From Polyangiaceae bacterium (GTDB lineage: Bacteria; Myxococcota_A; Polyangia; Polyangiales; Polyangiaceae), in the NCBI GenBank assembly GCA_029261965.1, contig JAJDAH010000135.1, forward strand, positions 1 through 39,399: a stretch of 39,399 nucleotides of DNA, read 5' to 3'. This document shows positions 1 through 8,160 of this stretch, piece after piece. The notes beneath the pieces are model-generated. The model did not search any database, was not told the origin of the DNA, and saw only the letters and a list, made by a program, of their open reading frames with translations. The position numbers were made by a program, and so were the translations under genes. Position 1 is the first letter of the stretch, and each line of letters begins with the position of its first letter.

Positions 1-1
1 G

Positions 2-304
2 TCCGTCCGACGGAGGCCGCTGCGCTCCTGCCCGCTGCCTGGCGAGCGCGGCGCGAGGTCCAAAACTGCAGCGACGACGCCGCCGAATAGAGCTGCTGGT
101 CGCGCCGAAAGTTGGACCTGCCGACTAGCGGACGGACACTCGAGCACCGATCCCAACGACAGCTTCCTCTGGGATGTTCTGCAGGGCCCGGCTGGGACCT
201 CGCAGAAGATGCCGCCGGTGCCGCCGGTCGATATTCGAGCCCTGAACCCAAAGGACGTTGAAGCGTTCCGCCAGTGGCTCGAGCTCGGCGCTCCCGACAA
301 CTGA
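2..304 (+). CDS. C-terminal part of a cytochrome c-like/DUF1592-associated protein, cut by the left window edge
   Basis: An open frame runs from the window edge to a TGA at 302-304. The last ~55 residues (a DPNDSFLWDVL stretch, then KMPPVPP and QWLELGAPDN) resemble the end of the secreted cytochrome-like lipoproteins common in myxobacteria and planctomycetes, where a late Met-Pro-Pro motif supplies the axial heme ligand and the chain ends in W-I/L-x-x-G-A-P. The part before about position 120 does not look like that family and reads as Arg/Pro-rich sequence. No CxxCH heme motif is visible in the portion present. Either the upstream part carries a frameshift or the heme motif lies outside the window. 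The family is inferred from the tail only. Confidence 0.45.
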   Translation, partial: SVRRRPLRSCPLPGERGARSKTAATTPPNRAAGRAESWTCRLADGHSSTDPNDSFLWDVLQGPAGTSQKMPPVPPVDIRALNPKDVEAFRQWLELGAPDN

Positions 305-458
305 GCAGGCCGTACCTTTCAGCGAGCCCTTCGATGCGCGAGGGCCAGCGCGCTTGTTTGCGTGCACCGAAATATCCGCTTCCGAAATCTAGAGCAAGCA
401 CGCCGCCCATGACGACAGGGATGCATACCTCACGTGCCGGAGCCTGCCCGAAGTCGGC

Positions 459-1889
459 CTAGAAAAACCCAGGGAGCCCGCAGGTGGTCGCCCCCGCCGT
501 GATCTCTGCCCTTGCCGGCGCGGGCACCGCCGCCATCCAATCTGGAAGCGAGAAGTTGTCCGGCTTGTCGCCGCCGTCGAAGGTGAGACACGGCGCAGCC
601 CGGTTGCCGAAGCTCACACCAAACCTCTGCGCCTCCGGGGGACTGACGTAGCCGAAGAGAAAGCACATTTCGTTCTGAGCCACGCCGAAGCACATGTCGT
701 GATCGGTCGTGTTGTTGAAATGACATTGAAACTGAACGGCATTCATTCCGTCAGTTCCGATAGGAGGATCGTAGAGCTCGATGTCGCTGTCGGTGAGACC
801 CGTGCCCTGGCGGTCGTACGGAGAAACGCTGGGCGTGAACACGTGGTCACCGGTGTCCGTGACCTCGGGCGAGACCATGTTCGCGTAGGTCGTGAGTGGC
901 GAGCTTCCGAAGCTCGTCTCGAATCCCGTGGCCCATTGGTGGGTGTGAGGTTGGATCGCGAGCACCTCTCCGCCCGCCCAATTGCATGTGGCTCTCAGGC
1001 TCGTCTGGGCGCGGGGCGGCAGCACGAAGTTGAACATGACGAACACGAACATCGCCGCCGGGTTCGTCACGAGGTCGACCGGCATGGTGAAAAAGTCCCA
1101 GGCCGCTTCGACGTGCACCGCTTCGGGCGTGGTGTTCTGCAAATGCACGTCCGCCATGACCTGATAGCCGGTTGGGATTTCGTAGGCGTAACCCTCGGCG
1201 AAGGAGAATCGTTCGGCTTCGATACCAATCACTTGCGTCGAGCTGGCGAAAAGCAACTTCGGAACGATTGGGGTCGCGTCTGTGCCTTGGAGCTGGGAGA
1301 ACATCCGACCGAACACGAAGCCGTCCGCCGAGCCCGTGCAGTGCGGGTAGGGCTGCGACGGGAATTCGGTGTTGATGGGCACGCCGTAGAGCGTGGCGTG
1401 ATGCATCCCAGGCGTGACGTGGATCATGGCGGAATAGATCCAACGGTTCTTGATGTCGGGGATTTGCCAAGATTGGCAGGCGGTCAAATCCTGAAAGCCA
1501 GTCGGACTTTCGAACCCAGACTCGATGTCCTGGGGTTGCATGACCAGGCGGAAACCGCTCTTCGGAGGCTCCGGCACGTTCGGTATCGCCGTCAGGCCAC
1601 CGCCGGCAGCTCCGTAGGAAACCACATTGTCCTGGTCGATCGGCTCGCTTGGCTCATGACGCCGCGGATCGTCGCGGTTGCTCATCGGCGAGCCCGCAGC
1701 TCCCATCATGCCCGCGACGCCGCCGGAGCCTGAGCTCATGCCTGCGCCAGCGACCCCAATCGTCCCGGCGGATCCGCCGGTGGCGCTGGTCGGATCAAGC
1801 CCCCCCGCCGTTTCGCCACCACAGGCCACAAGGAAAACGCCGGCGCCACCCAGAACTGCGCGCCCCACCGTCGATAGCCTCGCCCCCAT
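459..1889 (-). CDS. Lipid-anchored copper type II monooxygenase homologue (PHM/DBH-like)
   Basis: A 476-residue protein. I start it at the ATG at 1889 rather than the upstream ATG at 1979, because this leaves an n-region (MGARLSTVGR), a hydrophobic stretch and a lipobox ending at Cys23. A Gly/Ser/Ala-rich linker follows (about 28-70), then a two-domain core. All six copper-ligand positions known from peptidylglycine alpha-hydroxylating monooxygenase have candidates: His163-His164 (MHHATLYG) and His249 (DVHLQN) for CuH, and His315-x-His317 (PHTHQ) and Met408 (NEMCFLFGY) for CuM. Known members use O2 and a reductant to hydroxylate C-H bonds. The substrate here is unknown. It probably acts at the cell surface or periplasmic face of a membrane. 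It stands alone on the minus strand and faces away from the next lipoprotein gene. The family call is firm; the activity is inferred. Confidence 0.8.
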   Translation of the reverse strand: MGARLSTVGRAVLGGAGVFLVACGGETAGGLDPTSATGGSAGTIGVAGAGMSSGSGGVAGMMGAAGSPMSNRDDPRRHEPSEPIDQDNVVSYGAAGGGLTAIPNVPEPPKSGFRLVMQPQDIESGFESPTGFQDLTACQSWQIPDIKNRWIYSAMIHVTPGMHHATLYGVPINTEFPSQPYPHCTGSADGFVFGRMFSQLQGTDATPIVPKLLFASSTQVIGIEAERFSFAEGYAYEIPTGYQVMADVHLQNTTPEAVHVEAAWDFFTMPVDLVTNPAAMFVFVMFNFVLPPRAQTSLRATCNWAGGEVLAIQPHTHQWATGFETSFGSSPLTTYANMVSPEVTDTGDHVFTPSVSPYDRQGTGLTDSDIELYDPPIGTDGMNAVQFQCHFNNTTDHDMCFGVAQNEMCFLFGYVSPPEAQRFGVSFGNRAAPCLTFDGGDKPDNFSLPDWMAAVPAPARAEITAGATTCGLPGFF

Positions 1890-2157
1890 CCGATGACCTG
1901 CCTTCTCTACGAAGCGTATGATCGGCGCGGGCGACGCGCAAACGCCAATCGATTCCGGTCGGTGTCCGGACTGGCCCAAAACATCCGCCTCAGATGATCA
2001 TACTCGGCCGATCGACTACACGTCCGGATTCTGCCCAGGTGACCGCTACCCGGTGAGCTCCGGTGAGCACTTTCTCGATCCGCCGACGGGGTGCGTAGTC
2101 ACGTCGAGTCCCAAGTCAGCCCTCGCACGTGGCCCTGACTACGCGCTGGCATGGGAT

Positions 2158-2787
2158 ATGCTTCGATCACGCGAGATGGAAGGGCTCGTTCGATTTGGTT
2201 TCGTTTCGGCGGTTGCGGCGCTCGTCGGAATCGCCTCGTGTAGCGTGAACGGCAGCGGGCCCCGCGATTCGGCTGTGCACGTGGCACAGGGCGGCACAGC
2301 GGGATGCGACAACGGAAGCGTCATGACCGAGTTCTCCGAATTGGGATGCACGCCCAACGTCGTCATCGGGTCGGCAGGCGCCTGCAACTCTTGCGACGAG
2401 AGCAGCTGCGCGGGCACAACCGTGCGCGGGGCGGTTGTGTGCGAATGGACGGCATCCAACGCCTCACCATGGGTCAATCACAATGCGGCGTGTTTTTGCA
2501 ACGACGCCCGTTGCACGCAAGAAGCTGTCGATGCGAATCGCGAATGTCTACGACCGTTTCTCGCGAACGCTTGCGAGCTTCCACCCATTTGTCTCCCCGG
2601 GGGCGGCACGTTCGGTTGCGATGACGTAGCCGAGACTTGCCCGAGCCTCGGGCGCAGTGCTTGCAGCGAGGTTTTCAACGGACTGACGTTCGCCAAGCGC
2701 GTCAAAGTGCACGATTGCTTTACGAACGGCCTAGCGAGCGCGAGCGACTGTGCGGCGCTGTTCGATCAGTGCGTGTTCGACTTCTGA
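2158..2787 (+). CDS. Cys-rich lipoprotein of unknown function
   Basis: A 209-residue protein starting MLRSREMEGLV. The frame is open further upstream to 1918, but the signal sequence begins here: basic residues, a hydrophobic segment (FVSAVAALVGIA) and a lipobox ending in Cys (GIASC). An alternative ATG at 2176 gives the same lipobox with a shorter n-region. No clear Shine-Dalgarno sequence precedes either start. The mature part holds many Cys residues, consistent with a disulfide-stabilised periplasmic or surface protein. I recognise no named domain. The gene is divergent from the copper monooxygenase homologue across about 270 bp. The lipoprotein call is good; the function is unknown. Confidence 0.65.
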   Translation: MLRSREMEGLVRFGFVSAVAALVGIASCSVNGSGPRDSAVHVAQGGTAGCDNGSVMTEFSELGCTPNVVIGSAGACNSCDESSCAGTTVRGAVVCEWTASNASPWVNHNAACFCNDARCTQEAVDANRECLRPFLANACELPPICLPGGGTFGCDDVAETCPSLGRSACSEVFNGLTFAKRVKVHDCFTNGLASASDCAALFDQCVFDF

Positions 2788-2911
2788 TGTGAGCTAGCGA
2801 ATTCGGCCGAAGTGGCAGAGCAATACCGCAGCGTGTGCGGTTCCACGCGGCCATCGAGGCCGGAGCGTTGGACCGCCAAAGTATCCGCCGACGACTCGAA
2901 ATCTAGGACGC

Positions 2912-3298
2912 ATGAGATCGATCATGTCCACTTCGACGTCCGCTGCGAGACCGCTCGGGCAGATCCTCCTCATGCATCTTCGGGATGGGATGTGTGATGA
3001 CACTCGGGCGCTTTCTGCCGAAGCCGTGGCAACCATGCGTGGGGACCGCATCATGCGCGAGTACTCGGGCGAAACCGGCAACGAGGTCGCCCAAGGCTAC
3101 GGCATGGGATGGTGGATCGACCGCGAGAACCCCGGCGGCTTCGCCGATCCCGGCGCCTATGGGGCCGTTCCATCGCTCGACCTCCCTCGCGACTACGGTG
3201 CTTTCATCGTCATCGAAAGCAACACGGGTCTCGGCCTCATGATCCGGCTAGCCAGCAAACCCGAGCTCGAACGCATCTTCGACGAAGCTCCGGACTGA
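2912..3298 (+). pseudogene. C-terminal remnant of a beta-lactamase-fold serine hydrolase
   Basis: The readable part corresponds to the last third of a class C beta-lactamase-type serine hydrolase (esterase/D-aminopeptidase group). It has a helix like those that follow the active-site loop (LGQILLMHLRDGMC, then DTRALSAEAV), the YGMGWWID strand and a DPGAYG-x-VP segment before the terminal helix. The SxxK nucleophile and YxN motifs that would lie about 150-250 residues upstream are absent, and the preceding 120 bp do not carry them in any frame I read. No signal peptide is present. I treat it as a 5'-deleted pseudogene; a short expressed ORF cannot be excluded. Confidence 0.6.
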
Positions 3299-3356
3299 CT
3301 TCTTTTTCTCGCGCGCAGCCCGGGGGCTTTGGCATGCTCTGCCACGGAGGTCGGCG

Positions 3357-4460
3357 ATGAATCGTTCGAAGGGACTAGCTCTCGGGATGGTGGCGGCGCT
3401 CGGCGTGGCGTGGGTCAGCGGTTGCGGCTCTAGCGGCAGCGACGGCGCGAGCGACGAAGGGAGCGCCGGTAGCGCGGGCGCCTCGGGCGGAAGCGGGGGC
3501 GCATCTACCGGCGGTTCAGGTGGCGCAAGCACTGGAGGGACCGGCGGTTCGGGCGGTTCGGGCGGTTCGGGCGGTTCGGGCGGTGGCACTGGTGGATCGG
3601 GTGGTGGTACCGGCGGCTCTGGGGGAGGTACGGGCGGCACGGGCGGTGGCACTGGTGGATCGGGTGGTGGTACCGGCGGTTCCGGAGGCGGAACTGGCGG
3701 CTCGGCGGGAGTCGCGGGAGCGAGTGGCAGCAGTGGAGCCGCGGGTGCTTCGGGCTCGGCGGGCGCCGGAGGAGCGAGTGGCAGTAGTGGAGCCGCAGGT
3801 GCTTCGGGCTCGGCGGGGAGCGCCGGAAGCGCGGGCGCATCGGGAAGCGGCGGCGCTGGCACCGGAGGTTCAGCCGGTGCAGCAGGTTCAGCCGGCGCAG
3901 CAGGCTCGGCCGGCGCAGCAGGCTCGGCCGGCGCAGGCGGCATGGGCGGCGGCCTCAGCATGGCGGACTGCGCCACATCGAATCTCGTGCAAAACGGGAG
4001 CTTCACCTCCGACATCAGCAGCTGGAACGTGGTTTTCTCGCCTAGCCCGTCGATGGGGGTTTTCAGCCCCGTGGACGCGGACAACGCCGGAGCTTCAGGC
4101 TCGCTCCTGCTCACGACCACACGCGTGCTCAACAACTCGGCCCCGGTGACCCAGTGCGTTCCCATCAGTGCTGGCGCCACGGTCCTCGGTTTTGCTGAGT
4201 CGATGATCGTGGCCTCCGCTACCGACGACGGCGAGGCCCAGCTGCGTTTCAGCTTCTTCGGTCAAGTGGCGTGCGGCGGCTCGTTCATTCAAATCGATCG
4301 CTCCACCTCGAGCGGCGCCGAAGGCGTCTGGACCGACCATTCGATCACCGCAACCGCCCCGCCCTCCGCCCTCAGCATGCTCGTCGTTTTCGACAACTTT
4401 CGAAGATCCGGCACCACGCTCTCCGTCCATTGGGATAACGCCTGCGTCGTGGCGCAGTAA
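3357..4460 (+). CDS. Gly/Ser/Ala-repeat lipoprotein with a carbohydrate-binding-like C-terminal domain
   Basis: A 367-residue protein with a strong lipoprotein signal (MNRSKGLALGMVAALGVAWV, lipobox VSGC). Residues about 30-200 are nearly pure Gly, Ser, Ala and Thr in GGSGG, GGGTGGS and AGAAGS-type repeats. From about residue 202 a globular domain begins (CATSNLVQNGSF, SSWN) and ends with a W-D-N-A strand. That pattern (N-G-x-F, S-x-W near the start, D-N near the end) is typical of CBM4/9-like jelly-roll domains. A likely role is a flexible surface stalk presenting a binding domain. The signal, repeat and domain boundary are visible; carbohydrate binding is inferred. The length of the stalk may vary between strains because the DNA is itself repetitive. 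Confidence 0.75.
   Translation: MNRSKGLALGMVAALGVAWVSGCGSSGSDGASDEGSAGSAGASGGSGGASTGGSGGASTGGTGGSGGSGGSGGSGGGTGGSGGGTGGSGGGTGGTGGGTGGSGGGTGGSGGGTGGSAGVAGASGSSGAAGASGSAGAGGASGSSGAAGASGSAGSAGSAGASGSGGAGTGGSAGAAGSAGAAGSAGAAGSAGAGGMGGGLSMADCATSNLVQNGSFTSDISSWNVVFSPSPSMGVFSPVDADNAGASGSLLLTTTRVLNNSAPVTQCVPISAGATVLGFAESMIVASATDDGEAQLRFSFFGQVACGGSFIQIDRSTSSGAEGVWTDHSITATAPPSALSMLVVFDNFRRSGTTLSVHWDNACVVAQ
3530..3950 (+). repeat. In-frame coding repeat tract (Gly-Ser-Ala stalk)
   Basis: The tract consists of several nested tandem units. They include short GGCGGTTCG hexa/nonamer steps near 3545-3580, a near-identical block of about 65 bp repeated at roughly 3580 and 3647, a pair of about 55-bp blocks near 3717 and 3770, and CCGGCGCAGCAGGCTCG-type units near 3890-3925. 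Third-base differences between copies show that some units are old and others (the last group) are almost identical and recent. Confidence 0.8.
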
Positions 4461-4503
4461 GAGCGGGGTTCGAGTCGCGGTCGGGATGTTCTAGGGTGTC
4501 GAA

Positions 4504-4950
4504 ATGAACCGAACGCTCTCTCTCGGTGTCTGGATGCTGGGGCTTGCCACGGTGGGTACGGCCGGATGTGGCAACTCGAGCCACACGATGATGACTCGGC
4601 AAGCTGAGACGCCACCGAACATTCTGCAGGCCATGCGAGGTGGGTCGCGCGTGGGTTGCGACGTGAGTGAGAGCTACGACGGCTTGCTCGGGATCTTCAT
4701 CGACTGCGACAAGGGGCGAATGGTCGTCGGCAAGCCCACGGGGGAAAACATGAAGGGACCCGACGACCCGCTCCAGGTGACCTGCTTCGACGGCCTCGGC
4801 GACCCGAGCACGTGCATGGCACTCTGGAAGCGGGTGCTGGCCGAAGGGGCAGCGCCTTGCGGGGAGGGGGAGGCCGGTCCGGGCTGCGGGGAGCTACGGT
4901 GCAGTGGCGGGATCGACCAAAACACGTGCGAGGAAGTTCTGGCTGACTAG
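4504..4950 (+). CDS. Small lipoprotein of unknown function
   Basis: A 148-residue protein with an n-region (MNRTLSLGV), a hydrophobic core and a lipobox (GTAGC). The mature chain holds about eight Cys residues in the C-terminal two thirds, including a CGEGEAGPGCGELRC cluster, which suggests disulfide pairing outside the cytoplasm. No domain is recognised. It follows the repeat lipoprotein by 43 bp on the same strand, so the two may be co-transcribed. A hairpin with a short T-run about 70 bp downstream would end the transcript. Confidence 0.65.
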   Translation: MNRTLSLGVWMLGLATVGTAGCGNSSHTMMTRQAETPPNILQAMRGGSRVGCDVSESYDGLLGIFIDCDKGRMVVGKPTGENMKGPDDPLQVTCFDGLGDPSTCMALWKRVLAEGAAPCGEGEAGPGCGELRCSGGIDQNTCEEVLAD

Positions 4951-5019
4951 CTGCTTTGCGCGGTGCGAGGCCTCCGGCGACGACCCTCTAGTCCCCTGGA
5001 TCTTTGATTACTTGCAAAT

Positions 5020-5055
5020 CTCGGCGGCCCCTACGGGGCGAGGCCGCCGAGTTTT
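5020..5055 (+). terminator. Rho-independent terminator candidate
   Basis: A perfect 10-bp inverted repeat, CTCGGCGGCC (5020-5029) and GGCCGCCGAG (5042-5051), with a 12-nt loop, is followed directly by TTTT. It lies between convergent genes. The T-run is on the plus-strand side, so it would terminate transcripts of the lipoprotein gene ending at 4950. Confidence 0.65.
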
Positions 5056-5132
5056 GGCGGCGAAAAAGCACAGATCTGATCCATGTCCTGGTCTTTCCAA
5101 CGTGTGATGGACCTCTGGTCCACCACACTAGG

Positions 5133-6200
5133 TTAGAACAACAAGCCGCCGCTGTCGGCACACACCGCGGGGGGCTCGGGGGTGCAGACTCGTACGACGC
5201 AGCGGTCGGGTGGCTCGTCGCACTCGTTGCACCCTGGCGTCTTCGGTGCCGTGGCGCAGAGCTTGCCACCACAAACGAGACCGGGTGCGCACAGCACGGC
5301 GCTGCCCGAGGTCGGCTCGGGGCACGGCTCGTTCTCGCCGGGCGCTTCGACGCACGTGCCGTCGACGCATCCGAGACCATCGGCGCACCCGAGGACGACG
5401 TTTTGCAGGCAGGGCGAACCAGCGCCGGGCAGAGCCGTGCAGGTGCCGTCCGCGCAGTCACGAGACGCGCACTCGATCGGAAGCTCACATGACGCGCCCG
5501 CGGCTTTTGCCGTGCGACATGTCGCCTCGGTCATTCGCGGATCGCAGTAGTGGTCCTCGGCGCATTGATTCTGCGCGCACGGCTCACCATCGGTGGGAAG
5601 CGTCACGCACAGGCCGGAATCGGGGTCGCACACGAGCCCAGGTGGTCGGCACGTTCCGAGGGCGCCGGTGTCGTCGGAGCATCGATCACCCTCGTCGAGG
5701 ATGCCGCCCCGGCTGCTGCAGGGATCTTCGCAAGTACCCAAGCACGAGAGCCCCGGTTCGCAGTCGCTGGAACCGAATGAGCCGTCGCAATCTTCCCCCT
5801 CGCTCTTGGTGCCGCTGTACACGGCGCACGAGTCATCCGAGCACCCGAAACCCGTATCGAAGGGATCGAGCGGGTCGCAGCCTCGGTCGAGCATCGCGTT
5901 GAGCTTTCGAGCGAGGCAGTCACCGTCGTACGTCAGGCCGCTTTCCTGAGCGTCCTGTTGGAGCGACTCGAACGCGAACCTCATCCCCGTCTCGCAGTTC
6001 GTGAGTGGCACGCCCGCGAGCTCTCCGCAGTCACACCGCCGCCATTCGCGGCACAGCCGCTTCGCGACCTCGCTGGCTGCGCCGCTTTCGGAAACCGGGC
6101 CGTCGATTCGACTCAGGCCACTCCCGCCGCAGGAGAGCAACCAAGCGAACGTCGCGGTGATGACGACGCCGTAGCGAGCCAGGCGGGCAGAGCGGGTCAT
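5133..6200 (-). CDS. Cys-rich lipoprotein with repeated disulfide motifs
   Basis: A 355-residue protein when started at the ATG at 6200, which gives a clean signal (MTRSARLARYGVVITATFAW) and lipobox (LLSC); the frame is open to 6278. The N-terminal half has a helical domain with a C-x-W-R-R-C-D-C cluster and a Gly-Leu-Thr-Tyr-Asp-x-x-Cys element. The second half has repeated C-x-x-G-L-x-C-x-x-G-x-C units (about residues 135-330), like the Dickkopf/EGF-like Cys repeats of many myxobacterial surface lipoproteins. The N-terminal domain resembles that of the lipoprotein encoded at 33977-34987. Function unknown; surface location is inferred. Confidence 0.7.
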   Translation of the reverse strand: MTRSARLARYGVVITATFAWLLSCGGSGLSRIDGPVSESGAASEVAKRLCREWRRCDCGELAGVPLTNCETGMRFAFESLQQDAQESGLTYDGDCLARKLNAMLDRGCDPLDPFDTGFGCSDDSCAVYSGTKSEGEDCDGSFGSSDCEPGLSCLGTCEDPCSSRGGILDEGDRCSDDTGALGTCRPPGLVCDPDSGLCVTLPTDGEPCAQNQCAEDHYCDPRMTEATCRTAKAAGASCELPIECASRDCADGTCTALPGAGSPCLQNVVLGCADGLGCVDGTCVEAPGENEPCPEPTSGSAVLCAPGLVCGGKLCATAPKTPGCNECDEPPDRCVVRVCTPEPPAVCADSGGLLF

Positions 6201-6421
6201 GGTGCTGAACGTAGCAGCTCCGCCGCGGTTGACGGAGTGGACGTCGTGGCGATTTTCGAGATCCCCCGGAGTGTGCAATTCCGGGTCGGTCGAGATTCGT
6301 TCGCTGCATTCACGCTCCAGGTCGTCGTGCTGGCGTGAAGAAGCGCGGGTCTGGGGACTTGTAGGTCCGACCGACTTGCGCTGGGGTTTTCGTCTTGGGT
6401 GGACTGCGGTAGGTCAGAGGC

Positions 6422-7465
6422 ATGAAACGAGTCGCGCCGCTCAGACGCTCCGCCCGAATCTGGTGTCTCTCTCTGGTCGGCTTGGCCGCAGTGAGCTGCG
6501 AATTCGGGGACGTGCAGTACCAACTCACGTTCACTGGTGCCAACCACATCGGCGCGCTGTCGGTCGCCGGTGTACCCGGCACCGCGTACGTCGTGAGCCG
6601 CGCGAACCCGTCGGGACCATCCCAAGTCAGGGGTTATGACACCACCACGGGAGCTCTCATCGGCACGACGCCGACGTGGTCGGGCGGATGGGAGTTCGTT
6701 GGCGTCGAGAAGGTCGACGACCATTTCGGGGGCGGCCCGCCCAAGGTGATCAGCCTTCACCAAAACGGTCACATCGTGACCTGGCCCGACACCCTCGGTT
6801 CCTGGACGACCTGGGACTCGGGCTACATGTTCGAAAAGACTCGCAACGGTGACTTCTTGGGCGTACCAGGTGTGGACGCCGACTACGTGTGCGACTTCGA
6901 GTCGAAAGACGGGAAGCACTGGCTGATGTCGGGCGTCGTCGTCAACCAGGCGACGGGACTCAGATACCCGTACGTGGAGCACGTCGGCTACTACATCGAT
7001 GATGTCGTCAACATCACCTTGGACCTCCAAGAGTCACCCTACGCCGCGTCGTCGGTAGGTCCGTTCCAGAACCACTGCCCCAAGATCGCTGTCGACGCTG
7101 TGACGGACGAGTTCCGTGTGCTCTGGAGGTCGAGCGACTCTCCGGAATACGTCACCACGGCGCACCGATACCGCTGGGATCTCGAATGGGACGGCTACCA
7201 CATCGTGGAGGTCGACGTTTCGCCGCACACGATGACCCACACTCTGTGGAGCGCGCGAGACCAGAGCGCCACGCACGACGTGAACTTCATGGTCGCTCGG
7301 CAATTCCAGACTATCCTCTTCGACGAGGCCACCGGCATCGAAGACTTGCTCACCAGGGAATTCGGTTTCGTCGACATGAGCGACTGGTGGACGGGAAGCG
7401 ACGCCACGCGCAGGCTGTGGGTCGTCGAGGACGGCGACCTCCACGCGGTTTCGTTCGTGCCCTGA
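6422..7465 (+). CDS. Lipoprotein of unknown function, possibly beta-propeller
   Basis: A 347-residue protein with an Arg-rich n-region (MKRVAPLRRSARIW), a hydrophobic core and a lipobox ending in Cys26 (AVSC). The mature region is rich in Gly, Trp, aromatic residues and short beta-like segments such as G-x-W-E-F-V-G-V, H-I-V-T-W-P and a closing R-L-W-V-V-E-D-G-D-L. This resembles repeating blades of a propeller, but no blade motif is regular enough to name. It is divergent from the Cys-rich lipoprotein at 5133-6200 across about 220 bp. Lipoprotein export is well supported; the fold is a guess. Confidence 0.6.
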   Translation: MKRVAPLRRSARIWCLSLVGLAAVSCEFGDVQYQLTFTGANHIGALSVAGVPGTAYVVSRANPSGPSQVRGYDTTTGALIGTTPTWSGGWEFVGVEKVDDHFGGGPPKVISLHQNGHIVTWPDTLGSWTTWDSGYMFEKTRNGDFLGVPGVDADYVCDFESKDGKHWLMSGVVVNQATGLRYPYVEHVGYYIDDVVNITLDLQESPYAASSVGPFQNHCPKIAVDAVTDEFRVLWRSSDSPEYVTTAHRYRWDLEWDGYHIVEVDVSPHTMTHTLWSARDQSATHDVNFMVARQFQTILFDEATGIEDLLTREFGFVDMSDWWTGSDATRRLWVVEDGDLHAVSFVP

Positions 7466-7660
7466 ACCATCGGGCGCGTCACTGCTCGCTCCCCCACGGA
7501 CGGACCTGCGCCCCGGCGAGCAGCAGTCAGCCCCAAACGCGCTACGCCTCGAACGTCTCCCATCGTGTCGCCTGTCCGAAGCGCCCGCGCATGGGAGGGC
7601 GGGTCGAGATCACTTCGCCGACAGCGCCTGGCAGTCGTTCGAGCTGCAGGACTCCTACAG

Positions 7661-7857
7661 CCTGATACCGAGTTTCGCGACGCCTTCGTCGCCGGCCTGT
7701 CCCATATCGCGAAGGAGACTGGAGCGCGGCCCAGAACGCCTTCGAGGCCGTGGCGGATGCCGATCCCGAAGACGCCGCGGCGCACCTCTAGCTGGAGCGC
7801 ACCGCGGGAGAGCTGCCAACCGATCGGGATGGCACGACCCGACTGACCAGCAAATAG
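7661..7857 (+). pseudogene. Decayed C-terminal tail of a class III adenylate/guanylate cyclase-type protein
   Basis: Two adjacent frames read as one protein tail. FRDAFVAGL in the frame of 7661 continues after a one-base shift near 7703 as YREGDWSAAQNAFEAVADAD, then PEDAAAHL, an in-frame TAG at 7789-7791, LERTAGELP and finally DGTTRLTSK before a TAG at 7855-7857. A TPR-like helix pair followed by a P-D-D-x-P segment and a terminal D-G-x-x-R-L-T-x-K is the usual ending of CHASE2/HAMP-type class III cyclases. The frameshift plus internal stop mark it as dead. No catalytic cyclase domain remains upstream. Confidence 0.6.
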
Positions 7858-8160
7858 CTGACGAGCAGCTGCTGGACTGCAAGTGCACGCGCCCTGCTCC
7901 GGGATGTTCGATTACGTGGCTGCGACGGCGACGTCGAGCCTGGGCGCGCAGGTCCTGCGCGGGGTCACGTGCAGGAAGTGCGCGCAACGCCGAGCTGAGC
8001 GGCGCCGCCTCGACCGGACGTCGACGTTTGTTCACATCGACCTTGGCACGAAGCGTGCTCTTTTGTTTCGCGCCGCCATGGCGGCGACGGCGCGAGGAGG
8101 ATCTCCCGCAGCCGAGAGGTTAGACGTCCCGCGAGCGGGACGGTCACGGAGTAAGAAATC
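7858..8160. other. Non-coding leader upstream of the ZU5-like lipoprotein gene
   Basis: I see no convincing gene here. Near the 3' end are a palindromic GCCGCCATGGCGGC around 8080-8095 and the hairpin-forming GTCCCGC-GA-GCGGGAC at 8126-8141, about 20 nt before the start codon. A short GGAG lies about 10 nt before the ATG at 8161. Confidence 0.4.
8126..8141. promoter_or_regulatory. 16-nt palindrome next to a ribosome binding site
   Basis: GTCCCGC (8126-8132) and GCGGGAC (8135-8141) are exact reverse complements separated by GA. The element ends about 20 nt upstream of the ATG at 8161. It could be an operator or an mRNA hairpin affecting initiation; nothing in the sequence decides between these. 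Confidence 0.35.

Noticed and set aside
3530-3950. Repeat tract as a possible CRISPR array
   Set aside because: Units are in-frame coding repeats without unique spacers of constant length, inside a lipoprotein gene.
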